From NCBI GenBank assembly GCA_963811225.1, contig CAWEQO010000001.1, positions 124,001 through 188,000 on the forward strand: DNA of 64,000 nt, given 5' to 3'. A program made the position numbers and the translations under genes. Source of the DNA: CAWEQO01 sp963811225. GTDB taxonomy: Bacteria; Chloroflexota; Anaerolineae; Anaerolineales; Anaerolineaceae. Position 1 is the stretch's first letter. The number at the start of each line of letters is the position of its first letter. Below the pieces are notes generated by a model, which had not been told where the DNA came from, searched no databases, and saw nothing but the letters and a program-made list of their open reading frames with translations. This document shows, piece after piece, positions 8,097 to 16,389 of this stretch.

Positions 8097-9222
8097 CGCC
8101 GTCGAAAAATTCCCGTACGTCTGTAGCAATCGTCTGCAAGCCCTGCTCGCCATCGATTGGTCCCAGTGCCCCAACTAGATGATAGATCGGCGCGTATTCC
8201 ACCGCAAAATCGGTAAAGTTGAAGTGGCGGGTTCCTGGAATGGTTATCTGTCTGCCCTCCGGCTGGCTCTGCAAAGCTGCGTTGGCTTCCTGCATGGCCC
8301 GCTGCCAGTTCGGATCGGTTTTGTTCGCGGGCTCGCTCCACAGAAACAGGAACGGCTGCTGGAGCCCCACCTGCGCCACGTCCCCATACAGGTATCCGTC
8401 CAAGTCGGCCCCGGCCTTACAGCGGGCGTTGTGCGCGCAGAACTCCTCCGCGGATGCGCCGCCAAAGGAGTGTCCGAATACCCCCACTTTGCCCAGGTTG
8501 ATCCGCCCGGTAAAGCGCCCCTCCGGGTCGGCGGCGTTCAGCCGTTCAATCTGGTCTACCAGAAAACCATCATCCCCCACCCACACCTGGATCAGCTTAT
8601 CCAGGATTTCTCCTGCCTCCTCTGGCGAGGCCGAATCCGGCAGGTTGCCTTGCGGGGTGCGGTAAACCGTCTGTCCATCGTTGAACACAACCACCACAGA
8701 GCTCTCCGTCGGCGTGCTGCCTACCACGATGTAACCGTAACTGGCAAGCAACTCAGCCAGGGTTGTGTAATCCGGTAGGATTGGACCTAGCCCCGGCTGC
8801 ATGATCAAGACCGGATAGCTGCCCTGGACCCCAGACAGCGGCAGCTGCTCCGTGCTGTGGCCCTGTACCCGGTCTAAGTTTTGCTTCAGCAAGATTCCAA
8901 AACCCTCATCCCGCTCGCGCTCAGTTACCCAGGCCGAGGGCAGGTATGGCGCGGGGCCTGCACCAGAAGCGCCCGCTTCGCCCGGATACCAGATCCACAC
9001 GTTCAACTTGCGAGGCTGGCTGGGGTCCGCCGCCAGCGGATCGGGCCGGGCGCTGTCCGTCCAATCATACTCAACCCGCCCTACCGGATAAGGGCCGCCC
9101 GGCGCGGGCAGTTCCACGGGGCGGTTGCGCAGCCACACCAACCCAACGATGAATGCTGCCAAACCAAACGCGCCAACGCTCAAGAGGAGTAATACGTATC
9201 GAGAGACTCTCCGAAAATTCAC
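8080..9222 (-). CDS. Platelet-activating-factor acetylhydrolase-like lipase
   Basis: 380 residues. One N-terminal membrane anchor or signal (about 8-31), then an alpha/beta hydrolase of the PAF-acetylhydrolase (plasma/isoform II) type. Visible are the family's Y-P-V-x-I-x-x-P-G-L-G oxyanion strand, the nucleophile elbow GHSFGG, a following acidic residue in AGADLDGYL, and the catalytic His in GTRHFNFTD. It probably hydrolyses short or oxidised acyl esters outside the membrane. The start is GTG at 9222 with AAGGAG 6 bases upstream. Its last codons form one arm of the palindrome shared with the convergent CPBP gene. Confidence 0.85.
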   Translation of the reverse strand: MNFRRVSRYVLLLLSVGAFGLAAFIVGLVWLRNRPVELPAPGGPYPVGRVEYDWTDSARPDPLAADPSQPRKLNVWIWYPGEAGASGAGPAPYLPSAWVTERERDEGFGILLKQNLDRVQGHSTEQLPLSGVQGSYPVLIMQPGLGPILPDYTTLAELLASYGYIVVGSTPTESSVVVVFNDGQTVYRTPQGNLPDSASPEEAGEILDKLIQVWVGDDGFLVDQIERLNAADPEGRFTGRINLGKVGVFGHSFGGASAEEFCAHNARCKAGADLDGYLYGDVAQVGLQQPFLFLWSEPANKTDPNWQRAMQEANAALQSQPEGRQITIPGTRHFNFTDFAVEYAPIYHLVGALGPIDGEQGLQTIATDVREFFDGALLNP

Positions 9223-9243
9223 GAGAACTCCTTGCGGCGCAAG

Positions 9244-9645
9244 TCACCCTGCCTTGGGCTGCCCGGTCCCTTCCCACACCATCACCGCCAGACGATCCTC
9301 GCTTTGGAACAGCCAGCGGAATACTTTGAACGCCCGCGCAATCAGCCGGAAGTAAGCGGGCATCTCTTGGGTGCGCTCCACTGCCCGGAAGCCGAACTTT
9401 TCATACAGCGGCACGAGCTTGCTGCGGCAGGTCAGGTAGAGCGGCGGCGTTTGCCCCTGCATCAATCGCTCGATCACCGCCCGCGCCACGCCTCGTCCCC
9501 GGCAGCACTGCTCCACCGCGATCGAGGCCAGCTCGCGCGAGCCGTCAATGTGCGGCTTGATCTGCCCGCAGCCGATCATCTCGCCTTGCGCATTCACAGC
9601 CAGGATGAAATGCTCCCAATGCAGGCTCATGGGATTAATATGCAC
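9244..9645 (-). CDS. GNAT family N-acetyltransferase, start uncertain
   Basis: Acetyl-CoA binding motif A is seen as IAVEQCCRGRGVARAVIERL, followed by the YEKFGFRAVE C-terminal block. GTG at 9645 is the first usual start codon and gives 133 residues. The reading frame remains open upstream and encodes a typical GNAT opening (FTLRPAAPADQPAIRDLIRR), so the real protein probably begins earlier. No ATG, GTG or TTG occurs between the upstream in-frame stop and 9645. The best-placed codon is ACG at 9723, overlapping the gatB stop with GGAAGAG upstream. It sits 21 bases from the lipase gene and directly after gatB. Confidence 0.8.
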   Translation of the reverse strand: MHINPMSLHWEHFILAVNAQGEMIGCGQIKPHIDGSRELASIAVEQCCRGRGVARAVIERLMQGQTPPLYLTCRSKLVPLYEKFGFRAVERTQEMPAYFRLIARAFKVFRWLFQSEDRLAVMVWEGTGQPKAG

Positions 9646-9715
9646 CCGCCGGATCAGGTCTCGAATTGCGGGTTGATCGGCGGGTGCGGCAGGGCGAAGG
9701 GTAAAATCGGTCTGT

Positions 9716-11149
9716 TTATTCGTTGAGCAGCTCTTCCAAGATCTGGCGCGCCAGGGCCGGGTCGGCCTTGCCGCGCATTTCGCGCATCACCTGGCCCACA
9801 AACCAGCCAATCAGGGTGACCTTACCGCCCTGGTAGCTCTCGACCTCTTTGGGGTTGGCAGCCAGCACCTTCTCGACCACCGAACGGATGGCGGCGTCAT
9901 CGCTGACCCTGGCCAACCCTTCCTTTTCCACAATCGCAGCCGGCGATTTTCCGCTGTCTTCCACCTTCGTCACCAGCGCCTTGCCGGTGGAGGTATTGAC
10001 CGCGCCCGAATCGACCAGCTTGAGGATCTCGGCCAGATACGCGGGCGTCAGGCGCAGCTCTCCGGCGGTAACGCTCTTCTCGTTCAGCATGCGCAGCACC
10101 TCATTCATCATCCAGTTCGAGACCCGCTTGGGGTCGCCGCCGTAAGCTTGCACGGTCGCCTCGAAGTAGTCGGACAGGCTGCGCTCCGCGGTCAGGATGT
10201 CGGCATCGTACTCGGGCAGGCCGTACTGCTCCATGAAGCGCGCTTTGCGCTCCAGCGGCAGCTCGGGCAGCGAGGCCAGAACCTCCTCCAGCCACTGCTC
10301 TTCCAGTCGCACGGGCAGCAGGTCTGGCTCGCGGAAGTAGCGGTAATCCGCCTCGGTCTCCTTCGAGCGCATCTTGCGCAGCGTGCCGGCCTCGTCGTCC
10401 CATTCCAGGGTCCAGGCCTCGATGCGACGCCCGGCCTCCACCTCGCGGATCTGGCGCTCCACCTCTTTCTCGATGGCGTTGCGCACCGCCTCGATCGAGT
10501 TGACGTTCTTGATCTCGGTCTTGGTGTTCAGATAGTCGGCGCCTTTGGGCCGGATCGAGACGTTGGCATCGCAGCGCAGGTGGCCCTTTTCCATGTCGGC
10601 CTCCGAGATGCCGATCCAGCGCAGCAGCTGGCGCAGGCGGATCAGGTACTGTGCGGCCTCATCGGCCGAGCGCAGGTCGGGGTCGGTGACCATCTCCACC
10701 AACGGCACACCGCAGCGGTTGAAGTCGATCAGCCGCTGCCCGGCCTCATTCTTGGTCTTCCCGGCATCTTCCTCGATGTGCAGCTTGTGGATGCGCACCC
10801 GCCGCACGTAGTCGCCCATCGGCAGGTCGAGGAAGCCGCCCAAGGCCAGGGGCATGTCGTACTGCGAGATTTGGTAGCCCTTGGGCAGGTCGGGGTAGAA
10901 GTAGTTCTTGCGGTCGAAGTACGAGACCGGCTGGACGTTGGCGTGCATGGCGTCCGCCAGGATGACCGCCTTCTCGACCACGGCCTCGTTCAGCACCGGC
11001 AGCACCCCCGGCAGGCCGGAGCACACCGGGCAGATGTTGGTGTTGGGTTCGTCGTTCCAGGAATCTGCTTTGCACGAGCAGAAGATTTTCGTGGTGGTGT
11101 TCAATTGAATGTGGGTTTCTAGCCCAATAATGACTTCGTATTCGGTCAT
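9716..11149 (-). CDS. gatB: Asp-tRNA(Asn)/Glu-tRNA(Gln) amidotransferase subunit B
   Basis: 477 residues, full length for GatB. The N-terminal EVIIGLETHIQL, the zinc-type Cys set (CSCKADSW, CPVCSGLPG), YFDRKNYFYPDLPKGYQISQ and FNRCGVPLVEMVTDPD are family hallmarks. The C-terminus (VGQVMREMRGKADPALARQIL) is the YqeY-like tRNA-binding domain. Subunit B binds the mischarged tRNA and phosphorylates its acyl group, and GatA supplies ammonia. It is encoded about 3 kb from gatC-gatA, on the same strand, separated by unrelated genes. Confidence 0.97.
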   Translation of the reverse strand: MTEYEVIIGLETHIQLNTTTKIFCSCKADSWNDEPNTNICPVCSGLPGVLPVLNEAVVEKAVILADAMHANVQPVSYFDRKNYFYPDLPKGYQISQYDMPLALGGFLDLPMGDYVRRVRIHKLHIEEDAGKTKNEAGQRLIDFNRCGVPLVEMVTDPDLRSADEAAQYLIRLRQLLRWIGISEADMEKGHLRCDANVSIRPKGADYLNTKTEIKNVNSIEAVRNAIEKEVERQIREVEAGRRIEAWTLEWDDEAGTLRKMRSKETEADYRYFREPDLLPVRLEEQWLEEVLASLPELPLERKARFMEQYGLPEYDADILTAERSLSDYFEATVQAYGGDPKRVSNWMMNEVLRMLNEKSVTAGELRLTPAYLAEILKLVDSGAVNTSTGKALVTKVEDSGKSPAAIVEKEGLARVSDDAAIRSVVEKVLAANPKEVESYQGGKVTLIGWFVGQVMREMRGKADPALARQILEELLNE

Positions 11150-11204
11150 AAAACGCCTCTTTTATCGTAGTCTCCAGGCGTATATTTTATCATTTTAATG
11201 AAGA

Positions 11205-11260
11205 GAATAGAGAACAGAGAACAGTCCGGCGCTGTCCGGACTGTTCTCTGTTCTCTATTC
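11205..11260 (-). terminator. Palindromic terminator of a lost CAP-domain gene
   Basis: Perfect 25-bp arms 11205-11229 and 11236-11260, 6-base loop. It begins 10 bases after the stop codon of the remnant CAP reading frame on the minus strand, so it is probably that gene's original terminator. Confidence 0.75.
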
Positions 11261-11270
11261 CCTATATTTC

Positions 11271-11331
11271 CTACTTCATCAGCGTCCCAAACGTGATCGT
11301 ATTGTAACCGTCATACATGCTGTCTGGGTTC
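11271..11331 (-). pseudogene. C-terminal remnant of a CAP-domain protein gene
   Basis: Minus-strand translation reads NPDSMYDGYNTITFGTLMK and a stop. This aligns with the end of the intact CAP protein at 12539 (GPDSTYGGYYTVTFGAPLK), and the DNA is likewise clearly similar. Upstream of 11331 the similarity stops. Only about 20 codons survive, so this is the tail of a third copy. Confidence 0.8.
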
Positions 11332-11471
11332 CTCCGTCCCATGCGCAGCCAGCATGGTCAGGGTGACTAGAATTCACCCCTCTCTCTCGCCCGCAGCCTA
11401 TTGCATTTTCTCTTGCAGGTTATTAAAATAAGATAATCTATATCCGATTTATAGATGTTAAGGTGGAAAGA

Positions 11472-12437
11472 ATGGCCAATATGATACTTGTGATCCTGCT
11501 TTTGCTGGGTGTAGCGGCCTTGTTCGTGTGGCTCGCAACCCGGGCAGGCCGCTCGCGCAGGGCGATCATCAAATGGCCCGGTACGATCCTTTCCGGTTTG
11601 TTCGGGCTGGTCTTCCTGGCTGCGGCAGTTGTCATGGGGCTCGGCGCCTACCGGCTGAACGTTGCCCCCTATGCTTACCAGAATCCAACGATCCAGGTCG
11701 CTATGACCCAGGACCAAATCCAAAGAGGACAGCAGTTGGCCCATGTTTGCGCCGGCTGCCATTCACCGAACGGCGATCTGCCGCTGAGCGGCAGTCAAGA
11801 TAATTTCATGACCGACACGCCTTTTGGTGTCCTCTTTGCCCCAAACCTCACCCCCGCTGGTCCTTTAAAGGATTGGACAGATGGCGAGATCATCCGGGCG
11901 TTGCGTGAAGGCGTGGATAAGAACGGACGGCCGCTGTTGATCATGCCCAGCGTAACCTTCAACCATATCAGCGATGAAGACGCTCAAGCCCTGGTGGCAT
12001 ACTTGCGCTCGCAGCCGGCCGTCAGCCGGGATCTGCCGGTGACTAGCGTCAGCCCAATGGGCGCCTTGCTGCTTGGCGCCGGCATGTTCACCACCTCGGC
12101 GCAGCAGCCCATAACCCAACCGGTGGCCTCCATACCCGCAGGCACCGCCGAGCACGGCAAATACCTGGTGGACGCCTGGGGCTGCCACGACTGCCACGGC
12201 CCCTACATGGCGGGCGGCAGCGATCCGTCCGGTGCGCAAGCCCCCAACATTACCGTCATCGTCCCAAAGTGGAGCCAGGCTGAGTTCTTGCAGTTCTTCA
12301 ACGCCGGCATGCTGCCCGGCGGAAAAATGATCTCGGATCAAATGCCCTGGAGAGATTACCGCAATTCCTTCACCGACCAGGACCTGACCGACATCTACAA
12401 CTACCTGCATTCCCTCTCACCGCTACCAAACGGGTAA
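11472..12437 (+). CDS. Membrane-anchored diheme cytochrome c
   Basis: 321 residues. Two N-terminal membrane helices (about 3-22 and 37-60) are followed by two cytochrome c domains with heme sites CAGCH (near residue 96) and CHDCH (near 239). Candidate axial Met ligands are in LLIMPSVTF and SDQMPWRDY. It resembles the gluconate/alcohol-dehydrogenase-type diheme subunits that pass electrons to the respiratory chain. No dehydrogenase or oxidase gene is adjacent, so the partner is unknown. The ATG at 11472 follows AAGGTGG. It is flanked by members and a remnant of the CAP family, as if inserted between them. Confidence 0.88.
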   Translation: MANMILVILLLLGVAALFVWLATRAGRSRRAIIKWPGTILSGLFGLVFLAAAVVMGLGAYRLNVAPYAYQNPTIQVAMTQDQIQRGQQLAHVCAGCHSPNGDLPLSGSQDNFMTDTPFGVLFAPNLTPAGPLKDWTDGEIIRALREGVDKNGRPLLIMPSVTFNHISDEDAQALVAYLRSQPAVSRDLPVTSVSPMGALLLGAGMFTTSAQQPITQPVASIPAGTAEHGKYLVDAWGCHDCHGPYMAGGSDPSGAQAPNITVIVPKWSQAEFLQFFNAGMLPGGKMISDQMPWRDYRNSFTDQDLTDIYNYLHSLSPLPNG

Positions 12438-12529
12438 GAACGATCCGAAAACAGAAATACAACAGGAGGTGATCGCAGCGACTGCGCCGCGATCACCTCC
12501 TGTTGTATTTCTGTTTTCGGATCGTTCTT
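12436..12529. terminator. Perfect 41-bp palindrome between convergent genes
   Basis: Arms 12436-12476 and 12489-12529 are perfectly complementary with a 12-base loop. The left arm begins within the cytochrome c stop codon. It is the longest perfect inverted repeat in the window and probably a bidirectional terminator. Confidence 0.85.
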
Positions 12530-12538
12530 CGTCGCCTT

Positions 12539-13243
12539 TTACTTTAATGGCGCCCCAAACGTGACGGTATAGTAACCGCCATACGTGCTGTCTGGGCCCT
12601 TGACGTAGCTGATGCCAATATGCTTCAAGTCTTTGGTCAGGATATTCGCGCGATGCCCGGCGCTGTTCATCCAGGCCTGCATGGCCTTCGCCGGGGTGTT
12701 ATAGCTGCCGCCGCCGGCATACAGGTTCTCGGCAGCGATCCGGTAGTTGTACCCTGCCGCTTTGATCCGGTCGAACGGCGTTATGCCATCTGGGCTGTTG
12801 TGGCTGAAGTAGTCGTTGCAAGCCATATCGAGGCTGTGCAAGCGAGCAGCCTTGTACAACTTCGCATTCACAGTCAACTTTCCCAGCTTGTGCCTGGCGC
12901 GCTCCTTGTTGATCAGGCGCAAAATTTTAGTCTCATAGGATTTATTGAACGAGGCATTGCATCCGGGTGGAGCTGGAATTTTTGGAAGCTCTTCAACCAC
13001 CACGGCCGGGGCTGTATCCCCCATCCTTTCGAGGACCGACGGTGTGAAGATCGGCGGGGCCGGATAGCTCTTTAAGCTGGCCTCTTCGTCTTCGAAGACG
13101 AAATCATAACCGTCCGCTACGGCCTGCCGGCCGGTTACTGGAACACCCATCGAAGGCGTTTCTACGTTTTCAACCCCCTGGCATGCAGACAACAGTGTTA
13201 CAACGAAGATCATGATGAGCGATGTTTGAAAGATCCTTTTCAT
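12539..13243 (-). CDS. CAP-domain (SCP/PR1-like) lipoprotein
   Basis: 234 residues from the ATG at 13243; AAGGGAG lies a few bases upstream, and a second ATG directly before it is possible. Longer in-frame starts are rejected because they add a non-signal N-terminus. Lipobox LLSAC. The CAP domain (about 105-232) shows the family pattern of the YkwD type: INKERARHKLGKL, AARLHSLDMACNDYFSHNSP, then TPFDRIKAAGYNYRIAAENLY and MQAWMNSAGHRANILTKDLKHIGISYV. The HSLDM His, AAENLY Glu and GHRANIL His are the usual cavity residues. Extracellular role unknown. A close paralogue is next to it. Confidence 0.9.
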   Translation of the reverse strand: MKRIFQTSLIMIFVVTLLSACQGVENVETPSMGVPVTGRQAVADGYDFVFEDEEASLKSYPAPPIFTPSVLERMGDTAPAVVVEELPKIPAPPGCNASFNKSYETKILRLINKERARHKLGKLTVNAKLYKAARLHSLDMACNDYFSHNSPDGITPFDRIKAAGYNYRIAAENLYAGGGSYNTPAKAMQAWMNSAGHRANILTKDLKHIGISYVKGPDSTYGGYYTVTFGAPLK

Positions 13244-13474
13244 CATACTCCCTTCTCTGGAGCGATTCAACAAAAACTGCTGCGGTGTTGGAGATCGTGC
13301 CCCCCCAGCACACTCGCAACAGAATTTGCCTCCCGCTCTCAACTGTAGAGCAATAAGCGGCAACGTTAATCCAGGCAAGCGGAAACGCCTGTCTGCGACA
13401 ACCCGCGTAAACAAAGCGAGGTTGTCCGGTAGTAGGTCGTTCTCTACTTTCTTGGCTTCAAAGCGCCGCAGCGA

Positions 13475-14098
13475 TTATTCGTGCGGGTGGGCAAACACGG
13501 CAGTAAAGTAACCACCGTAATCCGTATTGGGGTTGTACCTGTAAGTGATTCCTGCCTCAGTAAAGTCTGGATAGAGTAATACTTCGCGATGGCCCTGACT
13601 TTCGAGCCACGATTGGACTGCCTGTTCGGGCGTGTTATATCGCCCGCTGCCTACATAAAGATCTTCGCCTGCCACGCTGTACTGATAGCCCTGGTTCTGT
13701 ATACGATCGAAGGGCGAATCACCATTAAGGCCAATGTGATCAAAATATGCGTTGCACGCCATTTCAATCGTATGCTCCAAGGCGGCAGATTTCAGTTGTT
13801 CCTGGGACTTGACCGGATTGAGCCCGCGCTGCGTTCGCTCTTGATTGATTAAATCGAGCAAACGCGCTTCGAGTTCGGGATTATTGACGAGGGTACAGCC
13901 GGATGGGTAGGCGGTGGTGGTAACTGCGACAGGCGTAGGTGATCCCGTACCGGTATTGGGGATGCCTGGTATACCAGAGGAAATTCCGCAGGCTATTGTA
14001 GTCATTATAGCAAGCACGACTACAAAAAGAAACAACCTTTTCTTCTTCAAACCTCTATTTTCCGTTTCTGGTGGTCTCTCTATCCAACAAACCACCAT
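13475..14098 (-). CDS. CAP-domain lipoprotein, second copy
   Basis: 207 residues with the same architecture as its neighbour: signal peptide with lipobox TIAC, a short Thr/Pro linker, then a CAP domain (INQERTQRGLNPVKS, LEHTIEMACNAYFDHIG, SPFDRIQNQGYQYSVAGEDLYVG, SWLESQGHREVLLYPDFTEAGITY). The cavity His of the first motif is kept (EHTIEM), but the usual Glu of the second motif is followed by Asp (GEDLY). The ATG at 14098 has AGGGG upstream; a TTG 17 codons later would give a shorter signal peptide. Duplication followed by divergence is evident. Confidence 0.85.
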   Translation of the reverse strand: MVVCWIERPPETENRGLKKKRLFLFVVVLAIMTTIACGISSGIPGIPNTGTGSPTPVAVTTTAYPSGCTLVNNPELEARLLDLINQERTQRGLNPVKSQEQLKSAALEHTIEMACNAYFDHIGLNGDSPFDRIQNQGYQYSVAGEDLYVGSGRYNTPEQAVQSWLESQGHREVLLYPDFTEAGITYRYNPNTDYGGYFTAVFAHPHE

Positions 14099-14163
14099 AG
14101 CACCCCTGCGCGGCGATTTCTTCGCAGGGACCCTGAAATAGAATTGCCTTTAATTTCCATTGG

Positions 14164-15763
14164 TTATGCCGTGCGCAGCGCCTGTGGCCTGACGCTGCGC
14201 CACTCGTCTTTTTCGGTTGCCACTTCATAGGCCCGCCCGATGCGCAGCAAAGACGCCTCAGAGAAATCCGGGCCGAGCAGCTGCACACCGATTGGCAAGC
14301 CGGCCCTGTCAAGGCCGCCGGGTATGGAGATCCCTGGAATGCCGGCATGGTTTGCAGCAACTGTGAGCTGGTCGGCATACTGCATCAACACCGAATCGCC
14401 ATAGACCGCGCCCAGCGGGAAGGCAGTGGTCGGTGTCGTGGGAGTAAGCAGGGCATTCAAGCGGTGCTTGCCCTGTGGATCGAAAGCTTGCTCGAAGTCG
14501 CGGCGGATCAGCGTGCGCACGCGCAGCGCCCGCTGGTAGTACTTCTCGCTGTACTGCGAGGCGCTGACATACATGCCCATCAGAATCCGCAGCTTGGGCT
14601 GCAGCCCAAAACCTTCCGCCCGCGATTTGCGGTACATCTCGCTTAAGTCCGTAAAGTGCCCCGGAGAACGATAGCCGTACTTGACGCCATCGTAACGATG
14701 CAGGTTCGAGGCCGCCTCCACCCGGCTGATCACAAAGTAGGCCGGAATGCCGTAACGGTTGTTCGGCATGGGCACGTCTTCGATAATCTCGGCGCCCATC
14801 TCCGCTAGGGCCTCGGCCGCCCGGCGCACCGCGTCTTGGATCTCCGCTGTGATCGGCTGGTGCTCGTATTCGCCCGTCTCGGCATCCGGGATCGAGATGG
14901 TGAAGTAGTCCGGCGACAGGCCAATGCGCAGGCCCTTAACGCCTTCTTCCAGCTTGGCGAGGTAATCTCCGGTTGGAACGTCGGCAGTGGTGCTGTCGTG
15001 CGGATCGCGCCCGGCGATCACTTGCAGCATGCGGGCGGCATCTGTGACATTGCGCGCCACCGGGCCGGGGCTGTCCAACGACGAGCCGAAGGCGATCAGC
15101 CCGTAGCGCGAGACGCGCCCATAGGTGGGCTTCATGCCTACCACGCTGCAAAAAGCGGCCGGTTGGCGGATGGAGCCGGCCGTGTCGGTGCCGAGTGAGA
15201 GAACCGCCTCACCCGCCGCCACCGAAGCAGCGCTGCCGCCGGACGAGCCTCCCGGAACCCTGTCGAGGTCCCAGGGGTTGCGCGGTGAGGGCTGGAAGGC
15301 CGAGGAACTCGTTGGAAGAGCCATAGGTGAACTCATCCAGATTGACCTTGCCCAGGTTGAGGCCCCCGGCGGCTTCCATGCGCGCCACCGGCGTGGCAGT
15401 ATACGGCGCAGTGAAATTCGCCAGGATGCGCGAGGCGGCGGTGGTTCGCACACCTTGCACGGTAAAGATATCTTTTACGGTAAAGGGGATGCCTGCCAGC
15501 AGGCCGGGGTCCTCCCCGGCGGCCAGCTTTCGGTCCACGGCTTCGGCCTGTGACCGGGCCCGCTCTGGGGTCAGGGTGATAAACGCATGGACGGATTTTC
15601 CGTCTTCGTTGTGCGCTGTTTCATCAGCAGGCTCGATGCTCCCGGGCTGCCCGTCGACTGCCTGAATGCGCTGCAAAGCGGATTTAAGGATTTCGACCGC
15701 AGAAATTTCACGGCTGCGCAGGCGCTCGCTCAATTCGGTGACAGAAAGATCGCTCAGTCCCAT
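14164..15763 (-). pseudogene. gatA: Asp/Glu-tRNA amidotransferase subunit A, frameshifted
   Basis: GatA releases ammonia from glutamine for GatB. Codons from 15763 read the normal N-terminus with catalytic Lys in PFTVKDIF. The frame then breaks near 15306: after YGSSNE the expected SAFQPSPRNPWDLDRVPGG continues only in the +1 frame, through GGSSGGSAAS and DTAGSIRQPA (the Ser residues of the amidase triad) to a normal C-terminus at 14164. The total length is one base more than a multiple of three. Removing one base of the AA pair at 15306-15307 (GAGTTCC to GAGTCC in the coding sense) restores a 532-residue GatA. An essential gene with one extra base suggests sequence error, but a true lesion cannot be excluded. 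Confidence 0.9.
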
Positions 15764-15766
15764 GGG

Positions 15767-16087
15767 CTATTCCAGATCCGTGTGGGGAATATCGGGGACG
15801 ACAATGTAGCCGTCCTCTTTCTGCGGCGCCTGTTGGAGGATGCCCTCTGAATTCTCGTATGCGCTCCATACGTCGCTGCGCAGCGCAGGGCTGATCTCGG
15901 GCGTGTAGGGCACGCCATGCAGCGATACGGGGATGTCGGCATCCAGCGGGATGGCTTCGAGTTCGTTGATCGCAGTCAGCTGGTGGTTGAGCTCGCGGCG
16001 CAGGTAAACCGCTTCTTCCGGGTCCAGCTCGAGCGCGGCCAGGAGCACGAGGTGTTCAAAAATGTCAAGCGTGATCGTATCAGTCAT
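15767..16087 (-). CDS. gatC: Asp/Glu-tRNA amidotransferase subunit C
   Basis: 106 residues, usual GatC size. FEHLVLLAALELDPEEAVYLRRELNHQLTAINELEAI is the helical part that wraps around GatA. The C-terminal EDGYIVVPDIP matches the family's D-G-x-F-x-V-P ending. It is the first gene of gatC-gatA, with only 3 bases between its stop and the gatA ATG. Confidence 0.93.
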   Translation of the reverse strand: MTDTITLDIFEHLVLLAALELDPEEAVYLRRELNHQLTAINELEAIPLDADIPVSLHGVPYTPEISPALRSDVWSAYENSEGILQQAPQKEDGYIVVPDIPHTDLE

Positions 16088-16328
16088 AGTCTCTTCTAAG
16101 GTTCTATAGAACTGTACAGGCAGTGGCGCTTTAAAGATGTCTGTGCAGCGATCATTCTATTGTTCCCCCTTTTTACCACAAAATGTAAAATTTGTGACGG
16201 GTTGGAAGACTGGCAGAAATTGAATTAGCCTTTTGAAAGGATGTGGTTAGATTTGCGTCGAATCGCAACTGCCCAGTTTTCGCGCACGTTCGCCCGTAAA
16301 CACTGCAAACATGGCGGCCGACAGATCT
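16088..16328. other. Intergenic region upstream of gatC
   Basis: No gene seen. It must contain the gatC promoter. No clear -10/-35 pair was recognised. Confidence 0.4.
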
Positions 16329-16357
16329 AAAAAGCAGGCGACCGTTCGATCGCCTGC
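16329..16357 (-). terminator. Rho-independent terminator of the NBR1-Ig gene
   Basis: On the minus strand an 8-bp GC-rich stem (16334-16341 with 16350-16357) is followed by a run of five T (16329-16333), 30 bases after the stop codon of the gene ending at 16390. Confidence 0.85.
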
Positions 16358-16389
16358 CTCTAGATCGTTCGATTAACTTCCGCCCGGCG

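Larger units (their letters stand above)
11150..11471. other. Intergenic region: palindrome, gene remnant, possible promoter
   Basis: Holds a 25-bp palindrome (11205-11260), the tail of a decayed CAP-domain gene (11271-11331) and an AT-rich stretch at about 11425-11460 that may contain the promoter of the cytochrome c gene. AAGGTGG precedes that gene's ATG. Confidence 0.5.
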
